A stretch of 64,000 nucleotides of DNA, taken from Burkholderia savannae (lineage in GTDB: Bacteria; Pseudomonadota; Gammaproteobacteria; Burkholderiales; Burkholderiaceae). The stretch is from NCBI RefSeq assembly GCF_001524445.2, contig NZ_CP013417.1:930001-994000 (forward strand), in the 5' to 3' direction. The position numbers were made by a program, and so were the translations under genes. Shown here piece by piece: positions 24,539 to 34,412 of this stretch; within the stretch, counting starts at the first letter, position 1; the number at the start of each line of letters is the position of its first letter. The notes under the pieces are model-generated. The model was not told the DNA's origin and searched no databases. It was given only the letters and a program-made list of their open reading frames with translations.

Positions 24539-25570
24539 TCAGCATGCGCGCGCGCCGGGCGGCGAAGGCGATGCGGCCGGATGCTCGTTCGCGCGGCGCG
24601 CGTCGACGGTCTGCAGGATCTGCGCGGCGACGGCGATCGCGATCGCCTCGGGCGCCTTGTCGACGATGCCGGGCACGCCGATCGGGCACTGCATCCGCGC
24701 GATCTGCAACGGGTCGATGCCGCGCGCGGCGAGCCGGTGCTCGAACTGCACCCGCTTCGTGCGCGAGCCGATCATGCCGAAGTACGCGTAGTCGCCGCGC
24801 GCGAGGATGCGGTGCGCGAGCTCGAGATCGCGGGCGTGATTGTGCGTCATCACGACGAAGTACGCACCGGGCTCGGCTTCGTCGATCGCTTCGTCGGGCG
24901 CGTCGTTCGCGTCAAGCGACAGGTTGCGGATGCCCGCGAGCGCATCGGGCGGCGGGAACTGCGCGTCGCGCTCGTCGACCCAGCGGACGTGGCAGGGCAG
25001 CGTGCCGAGCACGCGCACGAGCGCCGCGCCGACGTGCCCGGCGCCGAACAGCACGACCGAAAACGCGCGCGGCGCGATCGTCTCGGTCAATAGCGGCGCG
25101 CCGCTCATTTCCCACAGCAGGCAGTCGGGGCGCGCGGCGCCCGGCTCGGGCTCGCTCAGCATCACCGCGTCGGGGTCGGGGCCGAACGACACGCTGCGCA
25201 CGGTCGGCGCGCCCGCCGCCGTGCGCTTGGCGAGCGACGTGACCCAGCCGAGATCGGCGATGTCGAGCCGCTCGAATGCGAGCACGACCGCGCCGCCGCA
25301 GCATTGGCCGAGGCTCGGGCCGAGCGCGAGCCGTTCGAGCCGTCGCGCATGCGGCGTGTGCGCGCCTTCCTTCAGCAGCTGTCGGGCGATCTCGATCGCC
25401 TTCCACTCGAGATGGCCGCCGCCGATCGTGTGGCGTGCGGCTTCGCGCGTGACGAGCATCTTCGTGCCCGCGTCGCGCGGCGCGGAGCCGTCGACGCGCG
25501 CCACCGTCACGAGGACGGCCGCGTCGCCGCGGGCGAGCAGGTGCTGCAGGTCGGTGAGCCAGGTTTCCAT
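24539..25570 (-). CDS. xdhC: Xanthine dehydrogenase accessory protein XdhC
   Basis: A 343-residue protein starting METWLTDLQHLLARGDAAVL. The N-terminal XdhC/CoxI domain contains GSAPRDAGTKMLVT, GGGHLEWKA and the diagnostic GQCCGG. A Rossmann-like C-terminal domain (VVLFGAGHVGAAL, about residue 175) ends with the conserved CPIGVPGI block. XdhC binds molybdenum cofactor and inserts the sulfurated form into xanthine dehydrogenase. xdhA and xdhB are not upstream here or elsewhere in the window, so it serves an enzyme encoded elsewhere. It heads the purine operon. Confidence 0.93.
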   Translation of the reverse strand: METWLTDLQHLLARGDAAVLVTVARVDGSAPRDAGTKMLVTREAARHTIGGGHLEWKAIEIARQLLKEGAHTPHARRLERLALGPSLGQCCGGAVVLAFERLDIADLGWVTSLAKRTAAGAPTVRSVSFGPDPDAVMLSEPEPGAARPDCLLWEMSGAPLLTETIAPRAFSVVLFGAGHVGAALVRVLGTLPCHVRWVDERDAQFPPPDALAGIRNLSLDANDAPDEAIDEAEPGAYFVVMTHNHARDLELAHRILARGDYAYFGMIGSRTKRVQFEHRLAARGIDPLQIARMQCPIGVPGIVDKAPEAIAIAVAAQILQTVDARRANEHPAASPSPPGARAC

Positions 25571-26407
25571 CCGGCGCTTCTCCTGATCCTGAGTCAGACC
25601 GCGACGGCCCGCCGGGCGGCTGCTGCCGTGCGATTCGCGCGGCGCGTGCGGGCGAGAGCGGTCGCGTCGGGACGCGTCGTGCGCGGCGCTCGCCGGGGCG
25701 CGGTGGCAGCCGCGGCGCGCGCGCGCTTGGCGTCTCGGCGCGACGAACGCGTGATCGCGGCGCCCGTCCGCGACGTGCTGCACGTGAAGCTCGCGCAGCC
25801 GGCTCGATCGCCGTGGCCGGAGGCAATGCGGCCGAAGACGACGAGGGACACGCCGCGGACGCGGCAACGGCGAGCGGCGGCGCGCATCGGCTGCGCGTCG
25901 CGACGGCGCGCGGCGGACGGGCGGACTCGCGGCGAACCGGCGCGGCGCGCGCCGTCGTCAGGCCGGGCGCCTCGCGCCTTGATGCGCGGGGCGGCGCGGA
26001 CAGGGCTGCGGCGGGAAATGCGGATGGTTTGCGTTGTCATGGCGAATCCACGGGACATTGCGGATCAGGCGCGCGTTACGCAGGGTCGAGAGCCTCCCGC
26101 CTCGCGCACGTAGATCGCCATCCGGAAACGAAGATAGCACCGCAAAAAAATGGCGGCATGGCCTGGCAATGATGCGGGCTATTCGGCGGCGATCATGATG
26201 CACGTAGGATTCGCGCGCCCGTCCGAAGTTGCCGGGCGGCGGGAAACCATTGCCCCGCGCGGGTCGCGGCGGGGCGGGACGCGGATGCGGCGCCGCCGGC
26301 GCGCGTCGGCTCCCGGGCCGCCGCGCTCGGGAAAACGAGCAGCGGCCGAGCAGCGGCGGCGCGGAGCGATCTATCGCGATCCCCATGCGCCGCCGCGCCG
26401 ACGCAGG
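25571..26407. other. Long intergenic region with no supported gene
   Basis: About 840 bases between xdhC and dsbB. Several open frames exist on both strands, the longest a 154-codon minus frame (25594-26058), but their products are Arg/Ala-rich with no recognisable domain. This is what high-GC noncoding DNA gives in shadow frames. It could hold a decayed gene. Confidence 0.5.
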
Positions 26408-26917
26408 TCAGCGCAGCCGGCCGCGGTGGCGCAGCAGGCTCACGGCGACGGGCACGACGATCAGCACGAATGCGATCAGCGCCCAGCCGGGCAGCAGGAT
26501 GCCGAAGATCGGCGGATAGACGGTCTCGCACAGCCCGGCGACCTTGAACACGCCCGGCAGCCAGTGCGCAGGCGGCAGGCTGTCGACGATCGGCTGCAGC
26601 GCGTCGAAGCCGCAACTGAAGCCTGGGTTCAGTTGCACGTACAAATGGCGCGCGGCGGTGCCGACGCCCGCGGCGGCCGACAGCACGATGAGCGCCTCGG
26701 TCACCACGATGCCCGCGCCGCTCGTCATGCCCGCGCCGATGAACGCGAACAACGCGATCAGCACGAAGAAATAGCGCTGGATGATGCAAAGCGGGCACGG
26801 ATCTTCGTTTTTCACGTACTGCAGATAAAGCGCGCCGGCCAGAAGCGCGAGGCACACGAGGCCGAGCAGCACGAGCAGGCGCCGTTCGCGGCGCAGCGAG
26901 AGCATCAGGTTGTTCAT
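26408..26917 (-). CDS. dsbB: Disulfide bond formation protein DsbB
   Basis: A 169-residue inner-membrane protein with four membrane segments. The first periplasmic loop carries DPCPLC (C41-C44) and the second carries C102 and C130, matching the two redox pairs of DsbB. It reoxidises DsbA and passes electrons to ubiquinone. Length and Cys spacing are normal. It is not obviously in an operon. Confidence 0.95.
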   Translation of the reverse strand: MNNLMLSLRRERRLLVLLGLVCLALLAGALYLQYVKNEDPCPLCIIQRYFFVLIALFAFIGAGMTSGAGIVVTEALIVLSAAAGVGTAARHLYVQLNPGFSCGFDALQPIVDSLPPAHWLPGVFKVAGLCETVYPPIFGILLPGWALIAFVLIVVPVAVSLLRHRGRLR

Positions 26918-26996
26918 CGAAACGGGATTCCTTCGAGCGGTCAGGAAAATGAATCGTCGGATTTTAACGCGAACGCCGCGCCGTCTTCGGGCGGCG

Positions 26997-28373
26997 TCAG
27001 CGGATCGTCGCGAGCACCGCTTCGACCGCCTGGCCGATCGCGAGCAGCGCGTCGTCGCGATGCGGCGCGGCGGCGAGCATCAGGCCGACGGGCGCCGTGT
27101 CGCGCGGATGGCACGGCAGCGACAGCGCGCAGGCGTCGAGAAAGTTGAACGCGCTCGGGTTGCGCAGCACGAGCGCGTTCGTGCGCGCGAACGCGTCGTC
27201 ATCACGCTCGAGCTCGTCGATGCGCGGCGGCGCGACGGGCACCGTCGGCGCGACGAGCGCGTCGAAACGCTGCCACACGGTGCGCGCCGCTTCGTCGATG
27301 AGCGCCGCGCGCGCGGCGACGAGATCGAGATAATCGGTGGCGCTCGCCGGCTCGCCCTTCAGGATGCGCGCGAGCACGCGCGGATCGTACGCGTCGCGGT
27401 GGCGGGCGATGAGCGGGCGATGCCACGCGTACGCCTCGATCGACGAAAAGCCGATGCGATTGATGTCGGGCAGCGTGTCGAGCGGCGCGAAGCGCGCTTC
27501 CGACACGATCGCGCCCGCGGCTTCCAGGTGCTTGAGCGCCGTGTCGAGCGACGCCGCGACGTGCGCGTCGACGCCGTCCGTCACGTAGTTCGTCAGCACG
27601 CCGAGCCGCACGCCTTCGAGCGGCCGCGCGGCGCTCACGTGCGGCTCGAGGCCCGCGAGGACCCGGTCGACGAGCGCGCAGCACGCAACCGACACGCCGA
27701 TCGGGCCGAACGAATCGAGCGTCGCCGAAAGCGGCACGCCGCCTTGCCTCGGAATCCGGCTCGCGGTCGGCTTGAAGCCCGTCAGTCCGCAGAGCGCGGC
27801 GGGTATCCGGATCGAGCCGCCCGTGTCAGTCGCGAGCGCGACGGCGGCCATGCCGTCCGCAACCGACGCGGCCGCGCCCGACGACGAGCCGCCCGCGATC
27901 CGCTCGTCGCCGGGCACGCCGCGCCGGTACGGCGAGCGCGGCGTGCCGTAGTGCGGATTCAGGCCCAGGCCGGAGAACGCGAACTCGCTCATGTTCGTGC
28001 GGCCGACGAGCACGGCGCCCGCGCGCTTCAGGCGGGCGACGGCGATCGCGTCGGCGGTCGCGGGGGGCGCATCGGCGAGCACGCGCGATCCCGCGCGCGT
28101 GACCTGCCCCGCGATGTCGAACAGATCCTTCACCGACACCGGAATGCCCGCGAGCGGCGACAGCACAGTGCCCGCGGCGCGCAGGCGATCGTGCGCGTCG
28201 GCGGTCGCGCGCGCGCCTTGCGCATCGACCTCGGTGAACGCGACCGCGCCCTGTCCCGCCGGATCGGCGATCCGTTCGAGCGCGGCTTCGACGAGCGCGC
28301 GGCTGGTCGTCGTGCCGGCGGCGAGATCGGCGGCGAGCCGGGCGAGCGGCGGGAAGGGGGCGAAAGTGGTCAT
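26997..28373 (-). CDS. Amidase-signature family amidase
   Basis: A 458-residue enzyme from the ATG at 28373. The Ser-cisSer-Lys triad of the amidase signature is visible: K82 in [14 protein letters not shown], the [10 protein letters not shown] block (cis-Ser near S163) and nucleophile S187 in [20 protein letters not shown]. It hydrolyses an amide bond; the substrate is unknown. It is not GatA, because no gatB or gatC is nearby and the C-terminal part is shorter. No strong SD precedes the ATG; an upstream in-frame start at 28433 is possible. Confidence 0.88.
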   Translation of the reverse strand: MTTFAPFPPLARLAADLAAGTTTSRALVEAALERIADPAGQGAVAFTEVDAQGARATADAHDRLRAAGTVLSPLAGIPVSVKDLFDIAGQVTRAGSRVLADAPPATADAIAVARLKRAGAVLVGRTNMSEFAFSGLGLNPHYGTPRSPYRRGVPGDERIAGGSSSGAAASVADGMAAVALATDTGGSIRIPAALCGLTGFKPTASRIPRQGGVPLSATLDSFGPIGVSVACCALVDRVLAGLEPHVSAARPLEGVRLGVLTNYVTDGVDAHVAASLDTALKHLEAAGAIVSEARFAPLDTLPDINRIGFSSIEAYAWHRPLIARHRDAYDPRVLARILKGEPASATDYLDLVAARAALIDEAARTVWQRFDALVAPTVPVAPPRIDELERDDDAFARTNALVLRNPSAFNFLDACALSLPCHPRDTAPVGLMLAAAPHRDDALLAIGQAVEAVLATIR

Positions 28374-28934
28374 GGCGGTATCGGGCTCGATCGGGTTGGC
28401 GACGCGCCGCGCGAAGCGCGCTCGGCACGACACGTCACGGCGCGGCGCGTCGCGTCGCGAAGCCGCGCGTGCGGCGTGCGACGCTCGGGTTCGCGCATTG
28501 TAGAACAGCGCTGCGGCGCGGGGCTGAGTCCGGCGGCTCGCCGCTTCGCGTGCGCGGCTCGCGTCGGCCGACGCGCAGGATGCCGAATCGCCGCGCGGCG
28601 GCGAATCGGATCGCTGCGGTGGCGTTCGGGCGTGCGGACATGCGGCCGTTGCGATATCCGAACGACGTTTGCGGTCGACTGCAGGTTCGTGTGAGGTTTA
28701 TTCGCGTGCGCCGTCAGCCGATGCGAGATTGCATGCGAGCCGCGCATGAAGTCAGGGGGGCGAAGCGCCTGGGCGGCGCATCGCGATGCAGTTTGCCGAC
28801 GCGCGCTCTATGCGCGCTCGACGCGCACGCGCGCCGTTTCGCACGCCGAATCATGCGCGTCGTCGCGCGATTGCAACGTGCGTCGGCGTGAATTCGACAC
28901 AACATTGCAACAATATTGACGAAACGCTGTCGGT
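28374..28934. other. Intergenic region with no recognised gene
   Basis: About 560 bases between the divergent amidase and GATase-type hydrolase genes. Open frames here are Arg-rich shadows. Near the right end composition becomes less GC-rich and a promoter is visible (28935-28963). Confidence 0.55.
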
Positions 28935-28963
28935 TTGCCGCCGATCGTGTACTGAAGCATAAT
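28935..28963 (+). promoter_or_regulatory. Candidate sigma70 promoter for the C26 hydrolase gene
   Basis: TTGCCG (28935-28940) and CATAAT (28958-28963) are separated by 17 bases, 46 bases before the ATG at 29010. The spacing is ideal and the match is moderate. Confidence 0.45.
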
Positions 28964-29009
28964 GAATTCTCGTTGATTCTCCGCGTGACCGACGCGCCAG
29001 ACCTTCGTC

Positions 29010-30320
29010 ATGAGCGAAAACACGTCCGCAAGAGCCGAGCAGTCCGGTTCTGCCTCTTCTTCCGTTGCGACGTCTTCCGGCCACGCCGGCGCGGCATCGT
29101 CTTCCGTTTCCGACAATCCGTCCGTGGGCGCGACCGTTCACGTCGGCGCGTTCGCCGCGCAGATCGCGGCCGCGCAGGACGTCGGCGACCCCGGCTCGGC
29201 GCCGACCGATACGATTGCCGAGCCCGGTGCGCCCGGCGTCGGCCCGGGCGGCCCGGGCGCGCGCCCAGCCGCCGCGTCGGCCGGTTCATCGGCCGGTTCA
29301 TCCGCCGCCGCGCCGCCGGGCGCGACGGCCGCCGGCGCGGCTTCCGCCGCGAGGGCAGGCTCGCCGCCGCCCGGCTTCGGCGCGCCGCCCGATTTCGAGG
29401 CGTCGCGCCCGCCGCCCGCGAGCGCCGCGCCGCCTGCGCCGCCCGCGTACCTGAAACAGAGCGATACGCCGTGGTCGGTGTTCGGCCGGATCATCGCCGC
29501 GCGGGCGCGCCGGCTGTTCGACCGCGCCGGCCAGCGGATCACGCAACGCACGCTGCGCATCGGCGTGTCGGCGCGGATCTTCCATCCGGAGCCGGGCGCG
29601 CCGGGGCTGCGCGGCAAGACGCTGCAATATCTGGAGGAATCGATCGCGCACTGGGTGATGTCGCGCGACGTGCTCGTGTTTATGATTCCGACCGTCGGCC
29701 ATCAGGGGATGCTGCACCCGAGCAACATCCGGCTGCGCGACTACGCGAAGCATCTCGACGGGCTGCTGCTGCAAGGCGGCGCCGACGTGTCGCCGCAGAC
29801 GTACGCGGCTTCCGACGCGTATTCCGAGTGGCCCGGCGACCGCGTGCGCGACATGTACGAGCTCGAGCTGCTGCACGAGTTCATCGAGTCGGGCAAGCCG
29901 GTGCTCGGCGTGTGCCGCGGCTGCCAGCTGATCAACGTCGCGTTCGGCGGCTCGCTCTATCAGGACATCGCGACCGACGTGCCGACGGCGGGCGCGCACG
30001 TGAGCGAGCACTACGACCAGCACCGGCACGCGATCCGCTTCCCGGACGGCTCGACGCTCGCGAACATGTTCCCCGGCCGCCGCGAGGCGATCGTCAACTC
30101 GATCCACCATCAGGCGATTCGCGATATCGGCCGCGATCTGAACATCGAGGCGGTGTCGGCGGAAGACGGGATCATCGAGGGAATTCGTTATCGCCGCGCG
30201 CCGTTCGTCGTCGGCGTTCAGTGGCACCCGGAGTTTCATCGCGCGGGCGGCCCGGAGCTGCTCGACTGCACGCCGCTTCTCGACACGTTCCTGCGCGCGG
30301 CGCGCGAGACGCGGCTGTAG
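29010..30320 (+). CDS. Peptidase C26 / gamma-glutamyl-GABA hydrolase-like protein with low-complexity N-terminus
   Basis: 436 residues. About 150 N-terminal residues are Ala/Gly/Pro/Ser-rich and unlike any domain; the catalytic class I glutamine amidotransferase-like domain follows ([20 protein letters not shown] onward). It contains [13 protein letters not shown], the nucleophile elbow [28 protein letters not shown] and VGVQWHPEF (His-Glu of the triad). This is the PuuD type, which hydrolyses gamma-glutamyl-linked amines. Family members are usually about 250 residues, so the N-terminal half is an unusual addition. The ATG at 29010 is the first in frame after the promoter; a later start cannot be excluded. 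Confidence 0.85.
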   Translation: MSENTSARAEQSGSASSSVATSSGHAGAASSSVSDNPSVGATVHVGAFAAQIAAAQDVGDPGSAPTDTIAEPGAPGVGPGGPGARPAAASAGSSAGSSAAAPPGATAAGAASAARAGSPPPGFGAPPDFEASRPPPASAAPPAPPAYLKQSDTPWSVFGRIIAARARRLFDRAGQRITQRTLRIGVSARIFHPEPGAPGLRGKTLQYLEESIAHWVMSRDVLVFMIPTVGHQGMLHPSNIRLRDYAKHLDGLLLQGGADVSPQTYAASDAYSEWPGDRVRDMYELELLHEFIESGKPVLGVCRGCQLINVAFGGSLYQDIATDVPTAGAHVSEHYDQHRHAIRFPDGSTLANMFPGRREAIVNSIHHQAIRDIGRDLNIEAVSAEDGIIEGIRYRRAPFVVGVQWHPEFHRAGGPELLDCTPLLDTFLRAARETRL

Positions 30321-30356
30321 CCGATCGGCGCGCGACATCCTCGGCGCGAGACGACA

Positions 30357-30385
30357 TGACGGGCCGCACGCGGGTGCGGCCCGTC
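30357..30385 (+). terminator. Hairpin after the C26 hydrolase gene
   Basis: ACGGGCCGCA and its complement TGCGGCCCGT enclose a six-base loop about 40 bases after the stop codon. Only a weak T-containing tract follows, so intrinsic termination is likely but not certain. Confidence 0.5.
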
Positions 30386-30753
30386 GTTCGTTCGGCATCC
30401 GGAGCGTCGAAGCGTCGGAGAGTCGGAGAGTCGGAGAGTCGGAGAGTCGGAGAGTCGGAGAGTCGGAGAGTCGGAGAGCGGCGGTGCGGCCGCGTGATTC
30501 TCGCGGCGCGACGCCGCATCGCTCACACGATAAACGCCGGAAATCCCGGCGTATTCGTCAGTTTTCAAAATCCTTTCGAACGACTTCGCAAGTGACGCAT
30601 CGACGCATCCCGCCGCCGTTCGCAGTAAGATGGCAGGCGCCGTGCAGCGCATCATCGATCTGCACCGCCCCCGGCGCGCCGGGGCAAGAAACACGATGTG
30701 ATACGCGCCGCATGCCGCTCGATCGGCCGCGGCGCAGCCTTATCGAGAGAGAC
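30386..30753. other. Intergenic region upstream of the MHS symporter
   Basis: About 370 bases holding the octamer array at 30415-30478 and otherwise unremarkable sequence. No promoter is clear by eye. A GAGAGAGA ribosome-binding region precedes the symporter ATG. Confidence 0.5.
30415..30478. repeat. Octanucleotide tandem array (TCGGAGAG)8
   Basis: Eight perfect head-to-tail copies of TCGGAGAG, 64 bases, lie between the C26 hydrolase and the symporter gene. Perfect short-unit repeats of this kind are prone to slippage and are used as VNTR markers in Burkholderia. Confidence 0.95.
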
Positions 30754-32049
30754 ATGTCTACAGCGTCCCCCGCAATACAGCAGGAATCCAAGGCCAGGAC
30801 CGTGTTCCGCGTCGTCAGCGGCAACTTCCTGGAGATGTACGACTTCATGGTCTACGGCTACTACGCGTCAGCGATCGCCAAGACCTACTTCCCGAACGGC
30901 AACGCGTTCGCGTCGCTGATGCTGTCGCTGTCGGTGTTCGGCGCGGGCTTTCTGATGCGCCCCGTCGGCGCGATCGTGCTCGGTGCCTACATCGACCATC
31001 ACGGCCGCCGCAAGGGCCTCATCCTGACGCTCGCGCTGATGGCGCTCGGCACGCTGACCGTCGCGACGATTCCGGGCTACGCGACGATCGGCGTGCTCGC
31101 GCCGATTCTCGTGCTGCTCGGGCGGCTGTTGCAGGGCTTTTCGGCGGGCGTCGAGCTGGGCGGCGTATCGGTGTACTTGTCCGAGATCGCGACGAAGGGC
31201 AACAAGGGCTTCTACACGTCGTGGCAGTCCGGCAGCCAGCAGGTGGCCGTCGTGTTCGCCGCGTTCGTCGGCGTGCTGCTGAACCGCGCGCTGCCCGTCG
31301 AGCAGATGACGGCGTGGGGCTGGCGCATCCCGTTCCTGATCGGCTGCCTGATCGTGCCGTTCCTGTTCCTGATCCGCCGTTCGCTGAAGGAGACCGACGA
31401 GTTCCTCGCGAAGCGCCGCCGCCCGAGCATGGGCGAGATCATGAAGTCGATGCTCGAGAACTGGGGCGTCGTGCTCGCGGGCATGGGGATGGTCATCATG
31501 ACGACGGTGTCGTTCTACATGATCACCGCGTATACGCCGACGTTCGGCAAGGAAGTGCTGCATCTGTCGGCGATCGACGCGCTCGTCGTGACCGTTTGCG
31601 TCGGGCTGTCGAACCTCGTCTGGCTGCCGCTGTCGGGCGCGTTGTCCGACCGGATCGGCCGTCGTCCGGTGCTGATCGCGTTCACCGCGCTCACGATCCT
31701 CACCGCGTATCCGGTGATGCAGTGGCTCGTCGGTTCGCCGTCGTTCCTGCGGCTGCTGACGGCCGAACTGTGGCTGTCGTTCCTGTACGGTTCGTACAAC
31801 GGCGCGATGGTCGTCGCGCTGACCGAAGTGATGCCGGCCGACGTGCGCACCGCGGGCTTCTCGCTCGCGTACAGCCTCGCGACGACGATCGGCGGCTTCA
31901 CGCCGGCGATCTCGACGCTGCTGATCCACGAGACCGGCAACAAGGCGGCGCCGGGCCTCTGGCTCGGCCTCGCGGCGATCTGCGGGCTGATCGCGACGCT
32001 CGCGCTGTACCGGTCGCCGGAAGCGCGCAATCAGTACAAGACGGCTTGA
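30754..32049 (+). CDS. MFS transporter, MHS family, citrate/tricarboxylate-proton symporter type
   Basis: A 431-residue, 12-segment transporter. [40 protein letters not shown] followed by HGRRKGLI, and [20 protein letters not shown] followed by [15 protein letters not shown] closely follow the CitA/CitH citrate-proton symporters of enterics. The metabolite:H+ symporter signatures after segments 2 and 8 (DRIGRRPVL) are intact. Citrate or a related tricarboxylate is the likely substrate; no citrate-utilisation genes adjoin it. The ATG at 30754 follows GAGAGAGAC. The gene is bracketed by two octamer arrays and ends in a strong terminator. Confidence 0.87.
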   Translation: MSTASPAIQQESKARTVFRVVSGNFLEMYDFMVYGYYASAIAKTYFPNGNAFASLMLSLSVFGAGFLMRPVGAIVLGAYIDHHGRRKGLILTLALMALGTLTVATIPGYATIGVLAPILVLLGRLLQGFSAGVELGGVSVYLSEIATKGNKGFYTSWQSGSQQVAVVFAAFVGVLLNRALPVEQMTAWGWRIPFLIGCLIVPFLFLIRRSLKETDEFLAKRRRPSMGEIMKSMLENWGVVLAGMGMVIMTTVSFYMITAYTPTFGKEVLHLSAIDALVVTVCVGLSNLVWLPLSGALSDRIGRRPVLIAFTALTILTAYPVMQWLVGSPSFLRLLTAELWLSFLYGSYNGAMVVALTEVMPADVRTAGFSLAYSLATTIGGFTPAISTLLIHETGNKAAPGLWLGLAAICGLIATLALYRSPEARNQYKTA

Positions 32050-32096
32050 GCGAACGTGCGGCCCGGCGCGAGCGGGCCGCGATGGACGAAGCGGAA

Positions 32097-32124
32097 AACG
32101 GAGCGCCTAGCGCTCCGTTTTTTT
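32097..32124 (+). terminator. Rho-independent terminator after the MHS symporter
   Basis: AACGGAGCGC and its complement GCGCTCCGTT, separated by a CTA-type minimal loop, are followed by a T7 run about 50 bases after the stop codon. Confidence 0.9.
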
Positions 32125-32433
32125 GTTTGGGCGAAGCGATTTGCGGCGGCGGAGCGTGGCGGCGGCGAGGATCGTTGTCGCGAGCCGTGGCGGTATGCGG
32201 GCGCGGCATCGACAATATTGCGGCACGAAGGCACGAAGGCACGAAGGCACGAAGGCTCAAAGGCTCAAAGGCGAGAAGGCGAGAAGGCGAGAAGGCGAGA
32301 AGGCGAGAAGGCGAGAAGGCGAGAAGGGCGCGAATTCCACCCATAACGGCGCGGCGCGCCCTGCACGAGCGACGATTCGCGGATACGACGCTCGAACGGC
32401 CGAAGGCGGTCCCGCACGAATGCGCGCGAGCCG
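32125..32433. other. Intergenic region between convergent genes
   Basis: About 310 bases between the symporter terminator and the 3' end of the TPR gene. One third is the compound octamer array at 32223-32326. The rest shows nothing. Confidence 0.6.
32223..32326. repeat. Compound octamer array: GCACGAAG x4, GCTCAAAG x2, GCGAGAAG x7
   Basis: Thirteen 8-bp units in strict register, in three homogeneous blocks that differ at two to four positions. The block structure suggests successive rounds of slippage from diverged units. It is noncoding and lies between the convergent symporter and TPR genes. Confidence 0.95.
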
Positions 32434-34278
32434 TCACCCGCGCGCGATCTCGGCCGCGACCGTCGCGACCACATCGTCCCAGCGTCCCGGCTGCGATTGC
32501 CGGACGAGCCGCGCATGCGGATACCACGGACTATCGTCGCCCGTGCTCCAGCGCCAGTCGGCGGCGACGGGCAGCATCAGCCACAGCGGCTTGCCGAGCG
32601 CGCCCGCCAGGTGCGCGAGCGCGGTGTCGATCGACACGACGCCGTCGAGCCGATCGACGAGTGCAGCCGTCGCCGCGAAATCGGTCAAGCCATCGAGGCG
32701 GTGGATGCGCGCCGCATGCGGATGCACGTCGAGCGCCGCGCGCTCGGCGTCCGACAGCGCCGGCTGCAGCACGATCCAGTCGACGCCGGCGAGCGCGAAG
32801 AGCGGCGCGAGCGTGTCGAGCGGTACCGCGCGGTTTTCCTGCACCTGAGCGCTGCCGGACCACGCGAGCCCGAGCTTGCGCTTCGCGTGTCCGCCGAGCG
32901 AGCCGCGGAAGCGGCGGCGCGCGGCATCCGGCACGTCGAGATACGGCGTGCGGGACGGGATCGCGTCGTATTCGAGGCCGAGCGCGAACGGCAGGCTGAG
33001 GAGCGGACAGACGAGATCGGCCACGGGCATGCGCGCCGTATCGGTCGGCACGACGCTCACGCGCCAGCGCGCGGCCATTGTCTCGACGAGCGGCAGCAGC
33101 GCCGGCTGGACCTGCAGGATCAGCCGCGCGCAGCGCTCGCGCGCGAGCGGAACGAGCCGCACGAACTGCAGCGTGTCGCCGAAACCCTGTTCGGCGCGCA
33201 CGAGCAGCGTGCGGCCTTCGATCGGCTCGCCTTGCCAGCGCGGCAGCGGCCCGAGGGGCGCCGCGCCCGGCAGCGCATGCCGCGCTTCATACGCGGGCAG
33301 GCCGCGCGCGAAGTCGCGCAGCGTGAGCAGCGTGACCGCGCGATGCATTTGCGCGAGCGCATGCGCGGGATCGAGCCGCAGCGCCTGGTCGAATGCGCGC
33401 AGCGCCATCTCGTGCGCGCCGAGCGCGTGGTGCGCGGTGCCGAGATTGAGCCACGCGAGCACGAACGACGGATCGAGTCCGACCGCGCGCTCGTAATGCG
33501 GCAGCGCGTCGCGATGGCGGCCGAGCGCCGCGAGCGCGTTCGCGAGCCCGAACAGCGCGAGCGGAAAGCGCGGCTGCAGCGCGAGCGCGGATTCGAACGC
33601 GGGCAGCGCCTGCGCATGCCGGCCGATCGCATCGAGCGCGTTGCCGAGATTGAAATGCGCGGCGACGAAGCGCGGCTCGGCGGCGAGCGCCGCGCGAAAA
33701 TGCGAGATCGCTTCGTCGGTGTTTCCGAGCGCGGCGAGCGCCATCCCGAGGTTGTTGTGCGCGCCGGCGTGGCCGGGACGCAACTCGAGCGCGCGGCGAA
33801 ACGCCGCGAGCGCGTCGTCGTGCCGGCCGAGCGCGTTGAGCGCGTTGCCGAGGTTGTTGTGGATCGATGCGTCGCCGGGCGTGAGCGCGAGCGCGCGCTC
33901 GAACGCGTCGACCGCGTCGTCGTGACGCTCCTGCGCCGCATACGCGTTGCCGAGGTTGTAGTGCGCGAGCGGGAACGTCGGCGCGAGCGTGAGCGCGTTG
34001 CGAAAGCGCTCGATCGCGTCGTCGAGGCGACCGAGCGCCTTGAACGCATTGCCGAGGTTCAGTTGCAGCGCGGCGTCGTTCGGACGCAACTCGACCGCGC
34101 GGCCGACGAGATCGGCCGCTTCTTCGTGCCGGCCCTGCTGATGGCGCAGCACGCCGAACAGGTGCAGCGCATCGGCGTCGGCGGGGTTGGCCGCGAGCGC
34201 CGCCCGATAGCCGTGTTCGGCGACGTCGAGCCGGCCTGCGCGGTGTGCGGCGAATGCGCGGTCGAAAGCGGATTCCAT
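32434..34278 (-). CDS. TPR-repeat protein with glycosyltransferase-9-like C-terminal domain
   Basis: 614 residues from the ATG at 34278 (MESAFDRAFAAHRAGRLDVA). About ten TPR units occupy residues 1-340, seen as repeated NLGNA...LGR..DA...F..AL.L.P. The C-terminal part (about 350-614) resembles the heptosyltransferase-like fold often joined to such TPRs, with GVVSIDTALAHLAGALGKPL and LMLPVAADWRW. It may act in glycan or protein glycosylation, but no partner genes are adjacent. No clear SD precedes the ATG; a start 36 bases upstream is in frame. Confidence 0.82.
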   Translation of the reverse strand: MESAFDRAFAAHRAGRLDVAEHGYRAALAANPADADALHLFGVLRHQQGRHEEAADLVGRAVELRPNDAALQLNLGNAFKALGRLDDAIERFRNALTLAPTFPLAHYNLGNAYAAQERHDDAVDAFERALALTPGDASIHNNLGNALNALGRHDDALAAFRRALELRPGHAGAHNNLGMALAALGNTDEAISHFRAALAAEPRFVAAHFNLGNALDAIGRHAQALPAFESALALQPRFPLALFGLANALAALGRHRDALPHYERAVGLDPSFVLAWLNLGTAHHALGAHEMALRAFDQALRLDPAHALAQMHRAVTLLTLRDFARGLPAYEARHALPGAAPLGPLPRWQGEPIEGRTLLVRAEQGFGDTLQFVRLVPLARERCARLILQVQPALLPLVETMAARWRVSVVPTDTARMPVADLVCPLLSLPFALGLEYDAIPSRTPYLDVPDAARRRFRGSLGGHAKRKLGLAWSGSAQVQENRAVPLDTLAPLFALAGVDWIVLQPALSDAERAALDVHPHAARIHRLDGLTDFAATAALVDRLDGVVSIDTALAHLAGALGKPLWLMLPVAADWRWSTGDDSPWYPHARLVRQSQPGRWDDVVATVAAEIARG

Positions 34279-34412
34279 GACGCGAGACAAACGGGAAACC
34301 TCGCATTTTCCCACACCTCGGACGGCGCCCGCCGATTCGGGGGCGCGCCGCGCTATGGATGCGGCGAGGCGGCGGGCGTAGACTGCGAATGTTGCGTATC
34401 GACGAGGTCTTT

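Noticed and set aside
25594..26058. A 154-codon minus-strand frame after xdhC
   Set aside because: Arg/Ala-rich, no motif, no clear ribosome-binding site. Kept only as an unexplained gap.
30415..32326. CRISPR-like repeats
   Set aside because: The arrays are direct 8-bp tandem repeats without spacers, and no cas genes are present.
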